A stretch of 64,000 bases of DNA from contig NZ_CAIJCS010000009.1 in NCBI RefSeq assembly GCF_903819165.1, positions 28,364 through 92,363 on the forward strand, written 5' to 3'. This DNA is from Aedoeadaptatus nemausensis. Its GTDB lineage: Bacteria; Bacillota; Clostridia; Tissierellales; Peptoniphilaceae. The translations under genes were made by a program, and so were the position numbers. The notes beneath the pieces are model-generated. The model saw only the letters and a list, made by a program, of their open reading frames with translations. It ran no database searches and had not been told where the DNA came from. Below are positions 16,685-26,211 of the stretch, in pieces (positions within the stretch are counted from its first letter, which is position 1; each line of letters starts with the position of its first letter).

Positions 16685-18266
16685 GACCCTGATCCGTTTG
16701 GAAATCAGCCGTATTTTTGCTCAGTTCAAGGGAGGCAAGCAAAAAGTCTTCGGCATCTTCACCTATCTTCTGAGCCTTTGGGGAATTTTCGGATTGGGCG
16801 CCCTTTTGCCGATTTTCGGTTCCACGGCTACCCTGGCTACTCTTCCGAAGGGAGAGGGGTTCAGCCTGCCGGAACTTGCTCGAGAGTACGAGCTTTTGGC
16901 CACATCGGACATCACCGTGACCATTTTATTTATCGCCGTGTTACTCATAGCCTTCTTTCAAATGAAGAATACTTTTTTCCACAAGTTTGACCAGTCCTGT
17001 TTGTGGTCGCAACCTATCGAAACGAAAACCATCGTCTTATCGAAGTTTATCGGCGCCTGGATCATGGGCGTCCCCATGATCATCGCCTTTTCCCTCGGCT
17101 CGTTGGGAGTCTGTTATATCGCCACGGGATCTTTCGGGAAGACTTTGATCCTACTTCTTCTCTTTCTCGCGGTGGAAATTCTCGCCGAATGTTCAGGCTA
17201 TTTCCTACGCACCCTCTCCACCCGTGCAAGCCGCCGACTCCATACGCCGAAAATCGTAAAGACGGTGTTAAAAGTTCTTCTGTTCGCCGCCGTTATGGGG
17301 CTCTATTATTACGAAATCTCGAGAGATTTTAAGGATCTGGCGCAGTTTTTAGTATTCTATCGCTCACTTCCACCGGTCTTTCGCATGATCTCCTATATTA
17401 TGGAGAAGCAAATTGTTCTGGCGCTCCTTCCCATCCTCTTGGCCGGTGCCTTTCTCCTTTTCTTTATTCGCTACATGGCGAAGCACTTCTTCGCCATAGC
17501 AGAAACCATGGAGACGCGAGGGAGCAAGAAAGTAGTGGCCCAAAAGGATTTAAAGCCGAAATCAAAAATTGTCGCTTTGGTCGCAAAAGAACTCAAGCTT
17601 TACTGGGATAATTCCGCCGTGGCCATGAACACCTTTTTCGGCGCCCTTATGCCCCTGATCCTCTCCCTGCTGCTCCTCGTGCCCATGATTCACGACGGCT
17701 TTACCGATTTCTTATACGGGCAGGAATACGTGCCGCCCTATGCCGCCCTCTTTCTCATTTTACTTTCCCTGGCGGGCATTATGAATGTGGCGGGCTACAG
17801 CTTCAGTCTGGAGGGAAAGTCCGCTTACCTGACCTACACCCTTCCCCTTACGGGGCGCATGGTCTTTTTCGGAAAACTTCTGGCCTCTTTGGTGCTTTTA
17901 ATCCCCACCTACACCCTGACCTTTTTAGTATCCATGGCCATCCTTTCCCCCGATCCCCGCTACATGCCCCTCTATTTTATAGGGCCCGTAGCCTATATTA
18001 TTTTCAATAATGCGGTAGGGCTCCTCTTCGATTGGAAATACGCCAATTATACCTGGACCACGCCTCAGGAATTCGCCAAAAATTCCAAGCAGGCCTTCTT
18101 TTCCTCCTTCGGCAGCCTCGCCGTAAGCGTGCTCATTATCTTCGTCGGCATGACGATTATGACGGCCTATCCCCTCCTCTACGCCGGGATCATTACGGGC
18201 CTTCTGATTATCGCGGATATTATCATCTTTCTTCTCACGAAGAATTTAAAGATCTATCACTATTAA
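16677..18266 (+). CDS. ABC exporter membrane protein
   Basis: This 529-residue membrane protein is the partner of the ATPase just upstream. About eleven or twelve hydrophobic segments are seen, in two blocks split by a basic cytoplasmic stretch (residues about 275-310, GSKKVVAQKDLKPKSKIVALVAKELKLYW cut by motifs) as in large ABC-2-like exporters. The ATG at 16677 has AAGGA upstream and lies inside the end of the ATPase gene. No accessory genes show what is transported; peptide, lipid or antibiotic export are all possible. Confidence 0.75.
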   Translation: MLKTLIRLEISRIFAQFKGGKQKVFGIFTYLLSLWGIFGLGALLPIFGSTATLATLPKGEGFSLPELAREYELLATSDITVTILFIAVLLIAFFQMKNTFFHKFDQSCLWSQPIETKTIVLSKFIGAWIMGVPMIIAFSLGSLGVCYIATGSFGKTLILLLLFLAVEILAECSGYFLRTLSTRASRRLHTPKIVKTVLKVLLFAAVMGLYYYEISRDFKDLAQFLVFYRSLPPVFRMISYIMEKQIVLALLPILLAGAFLLFFIRYMAKHFFAIAETMETRGSKKVVAQKDLKPKSKIVALVAKELKLYWDNSAVAMNTFFGALMPLILSLLLLVPMIHDGFTDFLYGQEYVPPYAALFLILLSLAGIMNVAGYSFSLEGKSAYLTYTLPLTGRMVFFGKLLASLVLLIPTYTLTFLVSMAILSPDPRYMPLYFIGPVAYIIFNNAVGLLFDWKYANYTWTTPQEFAKNSKQAFFSSFGSLAVSVLIIFVGMTIMTAYPLLYAGIITGLLIIADIIIFLLTKNLKIYHY

Positions 18267-18277
18267 ATCTCTCCATG

Positions 18278-18317
18278 AAAAAACCACGCTGAGTTTTTGC
18301 TCAACGTGGTTTTTCTT
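18278..18317. terminator. bidirectional terminator between the exporter and cyclophilin genes
   Basis: ACCACGCTGAG-TTTTTG-CTCAACGTGGT forms an 11-bp stem with one mismatch, with A and T runs on the two sides. Confidence 0.85.
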
Positions 18318-18921
18318 ATGCTTCAAATGTAAAAGTTTGGGCCCGCTCGATCAGAATATCTTCATCCGGTCGGTCCATGCTGTTCCGTTCGGCAGCGGCA
18401 ATGGCGTCGACTACGTCCATTCCCTCTACTACTTGGCCGAAGACCGTATGCTTGCCGTCGAGCCAGAAGGCGCCGCCTTTTTCCCTATAACCGTCGATGA
18501 CATCTTGGCTATAGCCCATGCGCTCCCCGGCAGCTTCCATCTGCTCGATAATATCCGCTCCCACCTCGGGGCCGTGAACGATGAAAAACTGACTTCCGTT
18601 CGTATTCGGTCCCGCATTGGCCATGGAAAGGGCACCGACGATATTGCGGTAATCTTTGTGGAATTCGTCCTCAAAGCGTTCGCCCCAAATGCTTTCGCCG
18701 CCGCGACCGGTACCCGTGGGATCGCCCCCTTGAATCATGAAATCGGGAATGACGCGGTGGAAAATAACGCCGTCGTAATAGCCGCGGTCGATTAATGTCG
18801 TAAAGTTTTCTACGGTTTTCGGCGCCGCTTCCGGAAAGAGTCGCAAGACGATCTCGCCCTTTGTGGTTATAAGCTTCGCCATTTTATCGCCCACTTGAGG
18901 GGCTTCCAATTGCTTCAACAT
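18316..18921 (-). CDS. cyclophilin-type peptidyl-prolyl isomerase
   Basis: This 201-residue protein catalyses cis-trans isomerisation of proline peptide bonds and helps protein folding. The cyclophilin core starts near residue 15 ([25 protein letters not shown]), with the active-site stretch [19 protein letters not shown] near residue 54 and [16 protein letters not shown] near residue 99. No signal peptide, so it is cytoplasmic. AAGGAG precedes the ATG. It follows map directly, separated by 1 nt. Confidence 0.93.
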   Translation of the reverse strand: MLKQLEAPQVGDKMAKLITTKGEIVLRLFPEAAPKTVENFTTLIDRGYYDGVIFHRVIPDFMIQGGDPTGTGRGGESIWGERFEDEFHKDYRNIVGALSMANAGPNTNGSQFFIVHGPEVGADIIEQMEAAGERMGYSQDVIDGYREKGGAFWLDGKHTVFGQVVEGMDVVDAIAAAERNSMDRPDEDILIERAQTFTFEA

Positions 18922-18922
18922 A

Positions 18923-19675
18923 CTATTCTCCTTGTTCCGTTAAGATAATGACGCCGTCTTCCGTTACGGCAAGAGTGTGTTCGTATTGGCAGGAAAGGGA
19001 GCCGTCTCGCGTACGGGCCGTCCAGCCGTTGTCGTCCATTTTTATGGGCCAGTCCCCGGAATTGATCATAGGCTCGATGGTAAATACCATCCCTTCTTCC
19101 AATCGGATGCCCCGCCCGGGCTTGCCATAGTGAAGGACCTGGGGATCCTCGTGCATATTGGTGCCGATGCCGTGGCCGACAAAATCACGCACTACGGAAA
19201 AACCGTTGGCTTCGGCGTGGCTTTGAATGGCGTGGCCGATATCGCCCAGTCGAACGCCGGGCTTCACGAGCTCGATGGAGCGGTAGAGGCACTCCTTCGT
19301 CACGTCCATAAGCTTTTGAGCTTCCTCGCTGATGTCGCCTACGGCATAGCTCCATGCGGAGTCTGCCAGATAACCGTCTACATTGACCACCATATCGATG
19401 GTTAAGAGATCGCCGTCTTTTAATTTGCGATCACTTGGAAAACCGTGGCAAATTTCATCGTTTACCGATGCGCAGATACTATAGGGAAAGCCCTGATAGC
19501 CTTTTTGTTCCGGATAGCCGCCTCTATCGGTAATAAATTTTTCTACGAATTTATCCAATTCTAAAGTAGTTACGCCGGGCTTGACCTCGTCCCGAAGGGC
19601 GCGGTGCACCTTTACGAGCAGATCCGCAGCGGTTTGCATTTTTTCTATTTCCTGTTTTGTCTTTATAATAATCAA
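18923..19675 (-). CDS. map: methionine aminopeptidase type I
   Basis: This 250-residue metalloenzyme removes the initiator methionine from new proteins. Metal ligands are seen in [19 protein letters not shown] (two aspartates), [13 protein letters not shown] (histidine), FTIEPM (glutamate) and [12 protein letters not shown] (glutamate). ICHGFPS carries the catalytic histidine near residue 79. The start is TTG with GGAGGT six nt upstream; the codon overlaps the stop codon of the TPR gene, so its translation probably depends on the TPR gene. Confidence 0.93.
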   Translation of the reverse strand: MIIIKTKQEIEKMQTAADLLVKVHRALRDEVKPGVTTLELDKFVEKFITDRGGYPEQKGYQGFPYSICASVNDEICHGFPSDRKLKDGDLLTIDMVVNVDGYLADSAWSYAVGDISEEAQKLMDVTKECLYRSIELVKPGVRLGDIGHAIQSHAEANGFSVVRDFVGHGIGTNMHEDPQVLHYGKPGRGIRLEEGMVFTIEPMINSGDWPIKMDDNGWTARTRDGSLSCQYEHTLAVTEDGVIILTEQGE

Positions 19676-20565
19676 CTGTCTACCTCCCGGACAATCTCTT
19701 GTAAATCCTCATCTCGCGACGCCCACATTTTAGCGTCGCCGTTTATGGCGATGGCCTCTTTTAAATCGGCGATGGCCTCGTCTCGCTTGCCGAGACGTAC
19801 AAAGCTGCAGGCCCGATTGTAAAAGAGATTCACACTCTCCAAATCCAAGGCAATGCCTTTCGTTAAGATGGCTATAGCTTCTTCTACCCTTTCGCCGCGC
19901 AAATAAACCGCCGACATATTTAAATACGTCGGCGCATAATATTCATCGTAAACTAAGGACTCTTTATAGGCTCGAAGGGCCTTTTCATCTCGCCCCGTCT
20001 TTTGGTAGATTACGCCTAAATTATAATAGCCGATACTGTAGGTGGGCGAGAGACGCACGGCTTTTTCCGCCAAGGGCAATGCCTTTTCATAATCCTGCCG
20101 CTCCTCGTATATCGAGGCGATGTCGGATAACACCACGCCGTTTTCCGGTACGAGCTCGGCACAGCGCATGAAGAGTTCCAGAGCATCGTCTTTATACCCG
20201 AAGCGGTCGTACAAAAGCGCCAGCTCGTAGCATGCGCTTTCGTAGGCCGGATCCTTCGCCACGGCATCTTCCAAATAGCCCATGGCTTCCCGATCTCTAC
20301 CCCCTTCTTCCATTAACACCCCGAGGGCGTAATCGGCGCCGGGATAATCTCCCAGTGCGCGAATTTTTTGAAAGGTCTCCTCGGCCAAGACATATTCCCC
20401 TCGCTGCCAGTAAAGATCGCCCAGGGAAAAATAGGTTTCCACACGGCTCTCTTCGTCGGGCACGAATTTCAGGGCTTTATTTAAAAGTTCGATAGCCTTT
20501 TCGGCATCGCCTTGATTCAATAGATTGTCGCTTAAAATATGATAATTTTTCCATTTGCCGGACAT
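19672..20565 (-). CDS. tetratricopeptide repeat protein
   Basis: This 297-residue protein consists almost wholly of about eight TPR units, seen as repeated patterns such as AIELLNKALKFVPDEES, YNLGVIYQKTGRDEKALRAYK and FYNRACSFVRLGKRDEAIADLK. There is no signal peptide or membrane segment, so it should be a cytoplasmic binding scaffold. Its partner cannot be read from the sequence. GGGAGG lies before the ATG. The stop codon overlaps the start of map. Confidence 0.85.
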   Translation of the reverse strand: MSGKWKNYHILSDNLLNQGDAEKAIELLNKALKFVPDEESRVETYFSLGDLYWQRGEYVLAEETFQKIRALGDYPGADYALGVLMEEGGRDREAMGYLEDAVAKDPAYESACYELALLYDRFGYKDDALELFMRCAELVPENGVVLSDIASIYEERQDYEKALPLAEKAVRLSPTYSIGYYNLGVIYQKTGRDEKALRAYKESLVYDEYYAPTYLNMSAVYLRGERVEEAIAILTKGIALDLESVNLFYNRACSFVRLGKRDEAIADLKEAIAINGDAKMWASRDEDLQEIVREVDS

Positions 20566-20594
20566 ATCCGCCTCCCGGAAACATTATATCACAA

Positions 20595-22646
20595 TTATTT
20601 CTCTCCCTTGTAGCCTAAGAGAGTGGTGGCGATAAGCACGCAAATCAGGGAGACGCCTACGTCGGCGAAGACGGCGAGCCATAAGCTTCCGATGCCCGCC
20701 ATACTTAAGACGACGACCAGAAGTTTAATGATGAGGGCCAGGGCGATATTAATGAAGCTGATGCGGCGAGTTTGTTTGGAAAGGCCGAAGAGGAAAGGCA
20801 GTTTACCGATATCGTCTCCTAAGATGACGATGTCCGCGCTTTCGATGGCCATGTCCGCGCCGCCTGTTCCCATGGCGATGCCCACATCGCTTTTAGCGAG
20901 AACCGGCGCGTCGTTAATGCCGTCACCTACATAAGCCACCTTGTGGTTTTCGGCGAGAGCACGATCCAGGGCCTGTACCTTTTCTTCAGGTAGAAGGCCG
21001 CCGTAAGTTTCATCGATGCCTAAATCTTTCCCCACGACCTCTACCAATTCCTTTTTATCTCCGGAGAACATATAGGTCTTGAGGTATTGCTTCATTCGTT
21101 TCAGCGCTTCTCTTACGCCGCCCTTTACCGAATCCGTAAAGGAAATGCGACCTAGGAGCACCCCTTCCTGTACCACATAAACCGATGTCATGGCCACGGG
21201 ATCCAGGGGATCGTGAACCCCCAGGGATTCTAAGAGTGCGCCGTTACCTACGGCTACTTCTTTCCCGTCGATGGTGCAGCTGATGCCCTTTCCGGAAATT
21301 TCCCTGTAGTTTTTGATCTCCCCTTCAGGCTTCGCCTTGGCGAAGAGTGATTGTGCGATGGGGTGATTGGAATACTGCTCCGCCGTTGCGGCCAGCTTTA
21401 AAAGACTATCTTCGTCCGTTTCAAGAGCTTCCACCTTTGCCACGGCAAAGTTCCCGTCCGTAAGGGTACCGGTCTTGTCGAAAGCGATGGCGTCGGTTTC
21501 CGAAAGGATTTCCACGGCTTCGGCGCCTTTAATAAAGATTCCCTCCCGGGATGCCCGGCCGATACTCGCAAACATGGTGAGGGGTACGGAGAGCACGAGG
21601 GCACAGGGGCAACTGATGATTAAGAATGCGCAGGCTTTATAGACCCAGTGGTCCCACGTTCCCATATTTAAAAGAGGAGGCACCACGGCCACGATTAAAG
21701 CGAGGGCCACGACGATGGGCGTATACTTTGCCGCGAAGCGCGTGATCCAAGCTTCCGTCTTGCCCTTATTGAGGCGAGCGTCGGCGACGAGGCCTTCAAT
21801 TTTAGCCATGGTGGATTCGCCAGCTATTTTAGTGACGATCACTTCGTAGGCGCCGTCCAAAGCCATGGCGCCTGCTAAAATCTCGTCCCCTTCTTTAACG
21901 GCGATAGGCGTTGATTCCCCGGTCATGTGTTGGTTGGAAATGTGGCCTTCTCCGTGAAAAATCTTTCCGTCGGCCGCCAAGGTGTCCCCGGCGCGAAGGA
22001 TAATATGATCGCCTACGGCTAAATCTTCCGCTTCCACTTCAACTACCTCTCCGTCTTTTAAGAGATGGGCCATTTCAACATCCCGCTTTAAAAGCTCCTG
22101 AATGGATTCGATGGAGCGATCCACCGCCACATCCTGTAGAGCTTCCCCTAAGCGGTAAAGGAGCAGGACGCCCAGAGCTTCCGTATGCTCGCCGATGTAA
22201 AAGGCCGCCACGGAGGCGACGGTCATAAGCAGGTTCTCGTCGAAAACCTCTCCGCTTTTGATGCCGCGAAAAGCGTTTAAGAAAATCTCCTTACCGGCGA
22301 CGAGCAAAATAATTCCCGTCGCCACAGTTTCCCATTTACCTTCGAGAAAAAAGGCACTGAGAGCCGTGAGAATGGCCAGGGCGGCAATAGTAATAAATTC
22401 TTTTTTTACGGAGCCCTCTTCCTCTTCTCCCTTTTCCTCCCCCTCTACGATTTCCACGCCGTTTTCGATGGAAGTGGCGATCTGTTGGAAATCTTTCAGC
22501 ATATGAGGCGATTCACCTTCCACGACCAATTTTTTTGATATAAAATCGAGGCTCGCCTTTTCTACATAGGGCAGCTCCTGAATGCGCTGTTCTATTTTGG
22601 CGGCGCAATTGGCGCAGCCTAAATTTTTTAAATAATAGGACGTCAA
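20595..22646 (-). CDS. heavy-metal-exporting P-type ATPase (CadA/ZntA-like)
   Basis: This 683-residue P1B-type ATPase pumps soft divalent cations (Cd, Zn, Pb or Co) out of the cell. It has one N-terminal metal-binding domain with GCANC (residues about 9-13), the transmembrane metal site SCPCALVLSVPLTMF, the phosphorylation site DKTGTLTDG and the hinge GDGINDAPVLA. The CPC motif followed by a SVPL rather than a LATP sequence speaks for Zn/Cd over Cu. The start is TTG with AGGAGG seven nt upstream. No ArsR/CadC-type regulator lies next to it. Confidence 0.88.
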   Translation of the reverse strand: MTSYYLKNLGCANCAAKIEQRIQELPYVEKASLDFISKKLVVEGESPHMLKDFQQIATSIENGVEIVEGEEKGEEEEGSVKKEFITIAALAILTALSAFFLEGKWETVATGIILLVAGKEIFLNAFRGIKSGEVFDENLLMTVASVAAFYIGEHTEALGVLLLYRLGEALQDVAVDRSIESIQELLKRDVEMAHLLKDGEVVEVEAEDLAVGDHIILRAGDTLAADGKIFHGEGHISNQHMTGESTPIAVKEGDEILAGAMALDGAYEVIVTKIAGESTMAKIEGLVADARLNKGKTEAWITRFAAKYTPIVVALALIVAVVPPLLNMGTWDHWVYKACAFLIISCPCALVLSVPLTMFASIGRASREGIFIKGAEAVEILSETDAIAFDKTGTLTDGNFAVAKVEALETDEDSLLKLAATAEQYSNHPIAQSLFAKAKPEGEIKNYREISGKGISCTIDGKEVAVGNGALLESLGVHDPLDPVAMTSVYVVQEGVLLGRISFTDSVKGGVREALKRMKQYLKTYMFSGDKKELVEVVGKDLGIDETYGGLLPEEKVQALDRALAENHKVAYVGDGINDAPVLAKSDVGIAMGTGGADMAIESADIVILGDDIGKLPFLFGLSKQTRRISFINIALALIIKLLVVVLSMAGIGSLWLAVFADVGVSLICVLIATTLLGYKGEK

Positions 22647-22660
22647 AGTATTACCTCCTT

Positions 22661-22714
22661 TTCATATGTTTGTCCGTTCATATTTAGTGTAAGCTCTCAC
22701 GCCTTGTTTGTCAA
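22661..22714 (-). promoter_or_regulatory. promoter and possible metal-responsive operator of the metal ATPase
   Basis: TTGACA, 17 nt, TACACT on the minus strand gives a promoter (22686-22714). Right after it ATATGAA occurs twice in the same orientation, 16 bp apart (22661-22667 and 22677-22683). ATATGAAC half-sites are known from ArsR/SmtB operators, so metal-responsive repression is possible; the repressor gene is not in the window. Confidence 0.5.
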
Positions 22715-22742
22715 CAAAAAAAGAACGCCCGAAGGCGCTCTC
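22715..22742 (-). terminator. terminator after the nitroreductase gene
   Basis: GAGCGCC-TTCG-GGCGTTC with a run of seven T on the minus strand. Confidence 0.8.
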
Positions 22743-22749
22743 TGAAAAC

Positions 22750-23553
22750 TTAAATGGATATGGTAGCCACGGGTTCTAAGTTATCCACATCGGCGCCTTC
22801 GATGAGGCTCCAGGTCTTATGGGTTCCCGTGCTTTCGAGCATGGCTTCGAAATAATACATTACGACGCCGATATCCACATAGCTCTTAACACCTTTGCTC
22901 TTGTCCATGTAAAGGGTGACGGTGCCGTCATCTTTTAAAAGGAAGCGCCAAGGCTGAGCGTTAATGTGGCTCGGTGCAAAGCGAATGGAAGAGAACAGAT
23001 CGAAAAGACCGTAGTTTTCAAGTTCCGTTAAATCAGCGGGGCTATCCAAATGGTTTTTAAAGACCAATTCTCTTACGCTGAAACGGGGACTTACGCGTTC
23101 TTCGGAAAATACATCTTGCACTTCGGGCTTGCCGAAGCCGATAATGTAATCGACAAATTCTCCGTCTTCGCCGAAAACGGCACGTTTCAGATCTTTATTC
23201 ACTTGAATGGTAGTAAGCCAGCAGGTACCGAAGTTCTTTTCGATTAAGGCGGTGTTCACCTTTTCGAGATAGTAGCCGGTGCGAATAAGTTCTTCTTTTT
23301 CGTGGCTCTTAGCGCGAAGGGCGATGTAGTAGGGCGCTTTGATCATTACGCCGCCGTATCCGGCCTTGCCGTCCAAGTTTTTAGCTACGGATTCTCCGTC
23401 TTCGTAGAAAGCGAAGCTTACGTCGTTGTCTTTAGATTCCGCTTCGATCTTATCTAAAGTATCCCGTAGCCATTCCATCTCCAATTTAGATAATTTTGTC
23501 GGAGCGAATTCTCGTACCGTACGTCTTTTTTGTAAGAAATTTGTCATGACCAT
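22750..23553 (-). CDS. nitroreductase-family flavoprotein (TM1586 type)
   Basis: This 267-residue protein is a double-length nitroreductase of the putative TM nitroreductase family. It opens with FLQKRRTVREFAPTKLS, typical for FMN binding at the N terminus, and has SIRFAPSHINAQPWRFLL near residue 190 and a C-terminal DIGVVMYYFEAMLES. It probably uses FMN and NAD(P)H; the natural substrate is unknown. The open reading frame extends far upstream to 24039 but that part is antisense-like text over the PAP2 gene. The ATG at 23553 with AGGAGG eight nt upstream is the start. Confidence 0.85.
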   Translation of the reverse strand: MVMTNFLQKRRTVREFAPTKLSKLEMEWLRDTLDKIEAESKDNDVSFAFYEDGESVAKNLDGKAGYGGVMIKAPYYIALRAKSHEKEELIRTGYYLEKVNTALIEKNFGTCWLTTIQVNKDLKRAVFGEDGEFVDYIIGFGKPEVQDVFSEERVSPRFSVRELVFKNHLDSPADLTELENYGLFDLFSSIRFAPSHINAQPWRFLLKDDGTVTLYMDKSKGVKSYVDIGVVMYYFEAMLESTGTHKTWSLIEGADVDNLEPVATISI

Positions 23554-23570
23554 AATATCTTCCTCCTCTG

Positions 23571-24128
23571 TTAGATCCAGTTTGCTACGGCGCCATAAAC
23601 ATATATATGTACAACGTAAGCGACACCAATGCCTATGATTATGCCCGCCAAAACATCGGTGGGATAGTGCACAGCTAGATATGTTCTTGAAATCGCCACG
23701 AGGATTGCCATAATAAAACAAAGGGCGGCGATTTTTGGAAAATAAAGAGAAAAGGTGGTAGCGACGGTAAAGGCAGCCGTCGTGTGCCCCGATGGAAAGG
23801 AATAATCCGTTAAGTCGATGCCGTAAGTGTTGAGATTCTTCATGACCCAATAAGGTCTGCTGCGGCTGATGACGCGCTTTAAGAGCTGAGCCACGAGGGT
23901 GCTGAGCACCAGGGCCAGGACCATTTCGTAAGCGGCATCGCCGATCCAACGTTTTCCAAATATCAACATGACAACAGATAAGGCTACAAGAAACCGCGGC
24001 CCCGCAATATTGGTATAATAAAAGAAAAATACATCGCAATAGGGATTCTTCAGTTTCCTGTTGATACCATCCATCAAATAATCATCAAAAGCTTTAAATG
24101 GATTTTTCATCTTCACCATCCTGTACAT
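23571..24128 (-). CDS. PAP2-family membrane phosphatase
   Basis: This 185-residue membrane protein has the three phosphatase motifs of the family: KRVISRSRPY, PSGHT and SRTYLAVHYPTDV, in order between residues about 88 and 155, and about five membrane segments. Members remove phosphate from undecaprenyl diphosphate or phosphatidic acid at the outer face of the membrane. The substrate here is open. ATG at 24128 follows GGGAG by six nt; the frame extends a few codons upstream. It lies 17 nt before the nitroreductase gene, so both share a transcript. Confidence 0.88.
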   Translation of the reverse strand: MYRMVKMKNPFKAFDDYLMDGINRKLKNPYCDVFFFYYTNIAGPRFLVALSVVMLIFGKRWIGDAAYEMVLALVLSTLVAQLLKRVISRSRPYWVMKNLNTYGIDLTDYSFPSGHTTAAFTVATTFSLYFPKIAALCFIMAILVAISRTYLAVHYPTDVLAGIIIGIGVAYVVHIYVYGAVANWI

Positions 24129-24141
24129 ACCTACTCCCATC

Positions 24142-24170
24142 ATTATATACTATGTATTTCCTATTGAAAA
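24142..24170 (-). promoter_or_regulatory. possible promoter of the PAP2-nitroreductase pair
   Basis: TTTTCA, 17 nt, TATAAT on the minus strand, with the -10 box about 14 nt before the chosen start, which is short. Confidence 0.35.
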
Positions 24171-24213
24171 GGATATTTCAAAGAAGAAATCTTATACTCA
24201 CCCGGAGGTGACT

Positions 24214-26070
24214 ATGCAACTTACGGATGAACAACTTCGCGCCATGGCCCACGACGAGGGACCGGCACTGGTTTTGGCCGTGCCGGGAAGCGGTAAAACC
24301 ACCATGCTCCTTTCCCGCACGAAGCGTCTCATCGACAAGGGCGTGGACAAAAACAGAATACTCACTATAACCTTTTCCAAGTCTTCGGCGAGAGATCTTT
24401 CCGTGCGCTACGAAAATCTCTTCGGCCGCGAGGATCGGCCTGCCTTTTCCACGATCCACAGCTTCTGCTATTCGGTGATCAAAAATTACGAAAGGAGAAG
24501 CGGCAAGGCCTTTACACTCATCGAAACCGATCGCCATATTAACAAGTGGCGCATTTTAAGCGATCTATGGAAAGAATATTTGACGCGCAGCCCCAACGAC
24601 GATCAGATCGAAACCCTGATCGGCGAAATCAGCTATGTCAAAAACAAAATGATCGACCCCGCCCGCTACGCCCAGGAAGCGACCACTCCTTTGTTTTTGA
24701 AATTTTATAAGGGTTACGAAGATATCAAGAGAGAAAAACAATGGATCGATTTCGACGATATGATCACCCTCTGTTTGGAGATATTTAAAAACGATCCTCC
24801 GCTTTTAAGGAGCATTCAAAAAACATACGATTATGTCCAGGTGGACGAGGGGCAGGACACTTCCAAGGGTCAGCTCCAAATCATCGACGGCATCATTCGC
24901 CCCCACGGCAATCTCTTTATCGTCGCCGACGACGATCAGTCGATTTACGGCTTTCGCGGGGCGGATTTTAAAGAGCTTATGGCCCTTCCCCGTCATTACC
25001 CCGATCTTAAGACCTATTACCTCTCAAGAAATTTCCGATCGGCGGAAAATATCGTCGCCATGAGCAGCCGCTTTATCGCAAAAAATAAAGATCGCTACGA
25101 AAAGACGCCGATGGCCGTCCACCCGAAGGGTCCGGAGATCCGCGCATTGACAATGAATAATTTAGATAAGGAATACCGCTTTATTCTATCGGAAATTCGG
25201 GAGAAGGACCTCGGCGACGTGGCGATTTTATACCGCAATCACGTCTCCGCCATCGGCCTCGTGGAATGTTTGGAGCGGGAGGGCGTGTCCTTTTCCGCGA
25301 GACGAGGCGGTCTGAAGTTTTTCAATCACTGGGTGATGAAGGATTTAATGACGATTTACACCTTCGCACAGGACCCCTCGGATCTGGAAGCTTTTTCTAC
25401 CTTTTACTACAAGATTCGCGGCTATATCTCCAAGAAAATGATCGCCGATCTTTCGAAAAAAGGCGTTCGCCTCTCCGTCTTCGATTCTCTCTTGGAAATG
25501 GATCTCCCCGATTATATGAGAAGGGATTTGAAGGCGCTCACGCGAGATTTCCATTATTTAAAAAGTTTGCCTCCAAGAGAGGGCTTCCGCTTTATTCAAA
25601 AAGATTTGGAATACGAAGAGTATATCGAAAATCATGCCGCCACCTTCGGCTCCTCGAAGACCACCTCTATGCGGATCCTCTACTACGCGAAATATATCGC
25701 GGGAAAGAGCAAGACCTACGCGGAATTTATCGGCCGCCTTAAAACCGTGGATCGTCTGCTTCGAGGCGGCGCACCGGGAGAAAAGGGGCTCGTGCTCTCC
25801 ACACTTCACGGCGCAAAAGGTCTGGAGTTCGACACGGTTTTCCTCATCGACTTAAACGAAGACGCCATACCGGCGGAACCCTCCGGCGACCTCACTCCGG
25901 AAGAGGCACGGGAAGCCCTCGAGGAAGAGCGGAGACTTTTTTATGTCGGCATGACCCGCGCCAAGGAAAGATTGTATTTCCTCCGCACGAAATCCGTGGA
26001 TCGTGAACCCCTCTCCCCTTCCGTCTTCTTTACCTGGGCCCAGGAAGATATTGTGGCCAATAGAAAATAA
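24214..26070 (+). CDS. UvrD/Rep-family (superfamily 1A) DNA helicase
   Basis: This 618-residue helicase has all SF1A motifs: I AVPGSGKTTML (residues about 24-34), Ia TFSKSSARDL, II VDEGQDTS (DEGQ in place of the usual DExQ residue), III DDDQSIYGFRGAD, IV YLSRNFRS, V STLHGAKGLEFDTVF and VI EERRLFYVGMTRAKE. It is about 100 residues shorter than PcrA/UvrD, lacking most of the usual C-terminal extension. It stands alone on the plus strand. A role in replication or repair is expected for the family, but a special task cannot be assigned. ATG at 24214 follows GGAGG by 5 nt. Confidence 0.88.
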   Translation: MQLTDEQLRAMAHDEGPALVLAVPGSGKTTMLLSRTKRLIDKGVDKNRILTITFSKSSARDLSVRYENLFGREDRPAFSTIHSFCYSVIKNYERRSGKAFTLIETDRHINKWRILSDLWKEYLTRSPNDDQIETLIGEISYVKNKMIDPARYAQEATTPLFLKFYKGYEDIKREKQWIDFDDMITLCLEIFKNDPPLLRSIQKTYDYVQVDEGQDTSKGQLQIIDGIIRPHGNLFIVADDDQSIYGFRGADFKELMALPRHYPDLKTYYLSRNFRSAENIVAMSSRFIAKNKDRYEKTPMAVHPKGPEIRALTMNNLDKEYRFILSEIREKDLGDVAILYRNHVSAIGLVECLEREGVSFSARRGGLKFFNHWVMKDLMTIYTFAQDPSDLEAFSTFYYKIRGYISKKMIADLSKKGVRLSVFDSLLEMDLPDYMRRDLKALTRDFHYLKSLPPREGFRFIQKDLEYEEYIENHAATFGSSKTTSMRILYYAKYIAGKSKTYAEFIGRLKTVDRLLRGGAPGEKGLVLSTLHGAKGLEFDTVFLIDLNEDAIPAEPSGDLTPEEAREALEEERRLFYVGMTRAKERLYFLRTKSVDREPLSPSVFFTWAQEDIVANRK

Positions 26071-26147
26071 AATCCGATTCCGACGCTGCAATTTCTCCGC
26101 GAACTGAGAGCTTACAATTTATATCCGTATAAAAAATATCTTCCCGC

Positions 26148-26194
26148 AAAAAAGACCCTCGACAATGAGAAACGGTGCTCATCGTCGAGGGCCT
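26148..26194 (-). terminator. terminator after engB
   Basis: GCCCTCGACGATGAG and CTCATTGTCGAGGGT form a long stem on the minus strand, followed by six T. Confidence 0.85.
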
Positions 26195-26211
26195 GCTTAT
26201 TTTGGAAAGAT

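Noticed and set aside
23554..24039. Long N-terminal extension of the nitroreductase
   Set aside because: It overlaps the PAP2 gene in another frame and reads as cysteine- and arginine-rich nonsense; a good ribosome binding site exists at 23553.
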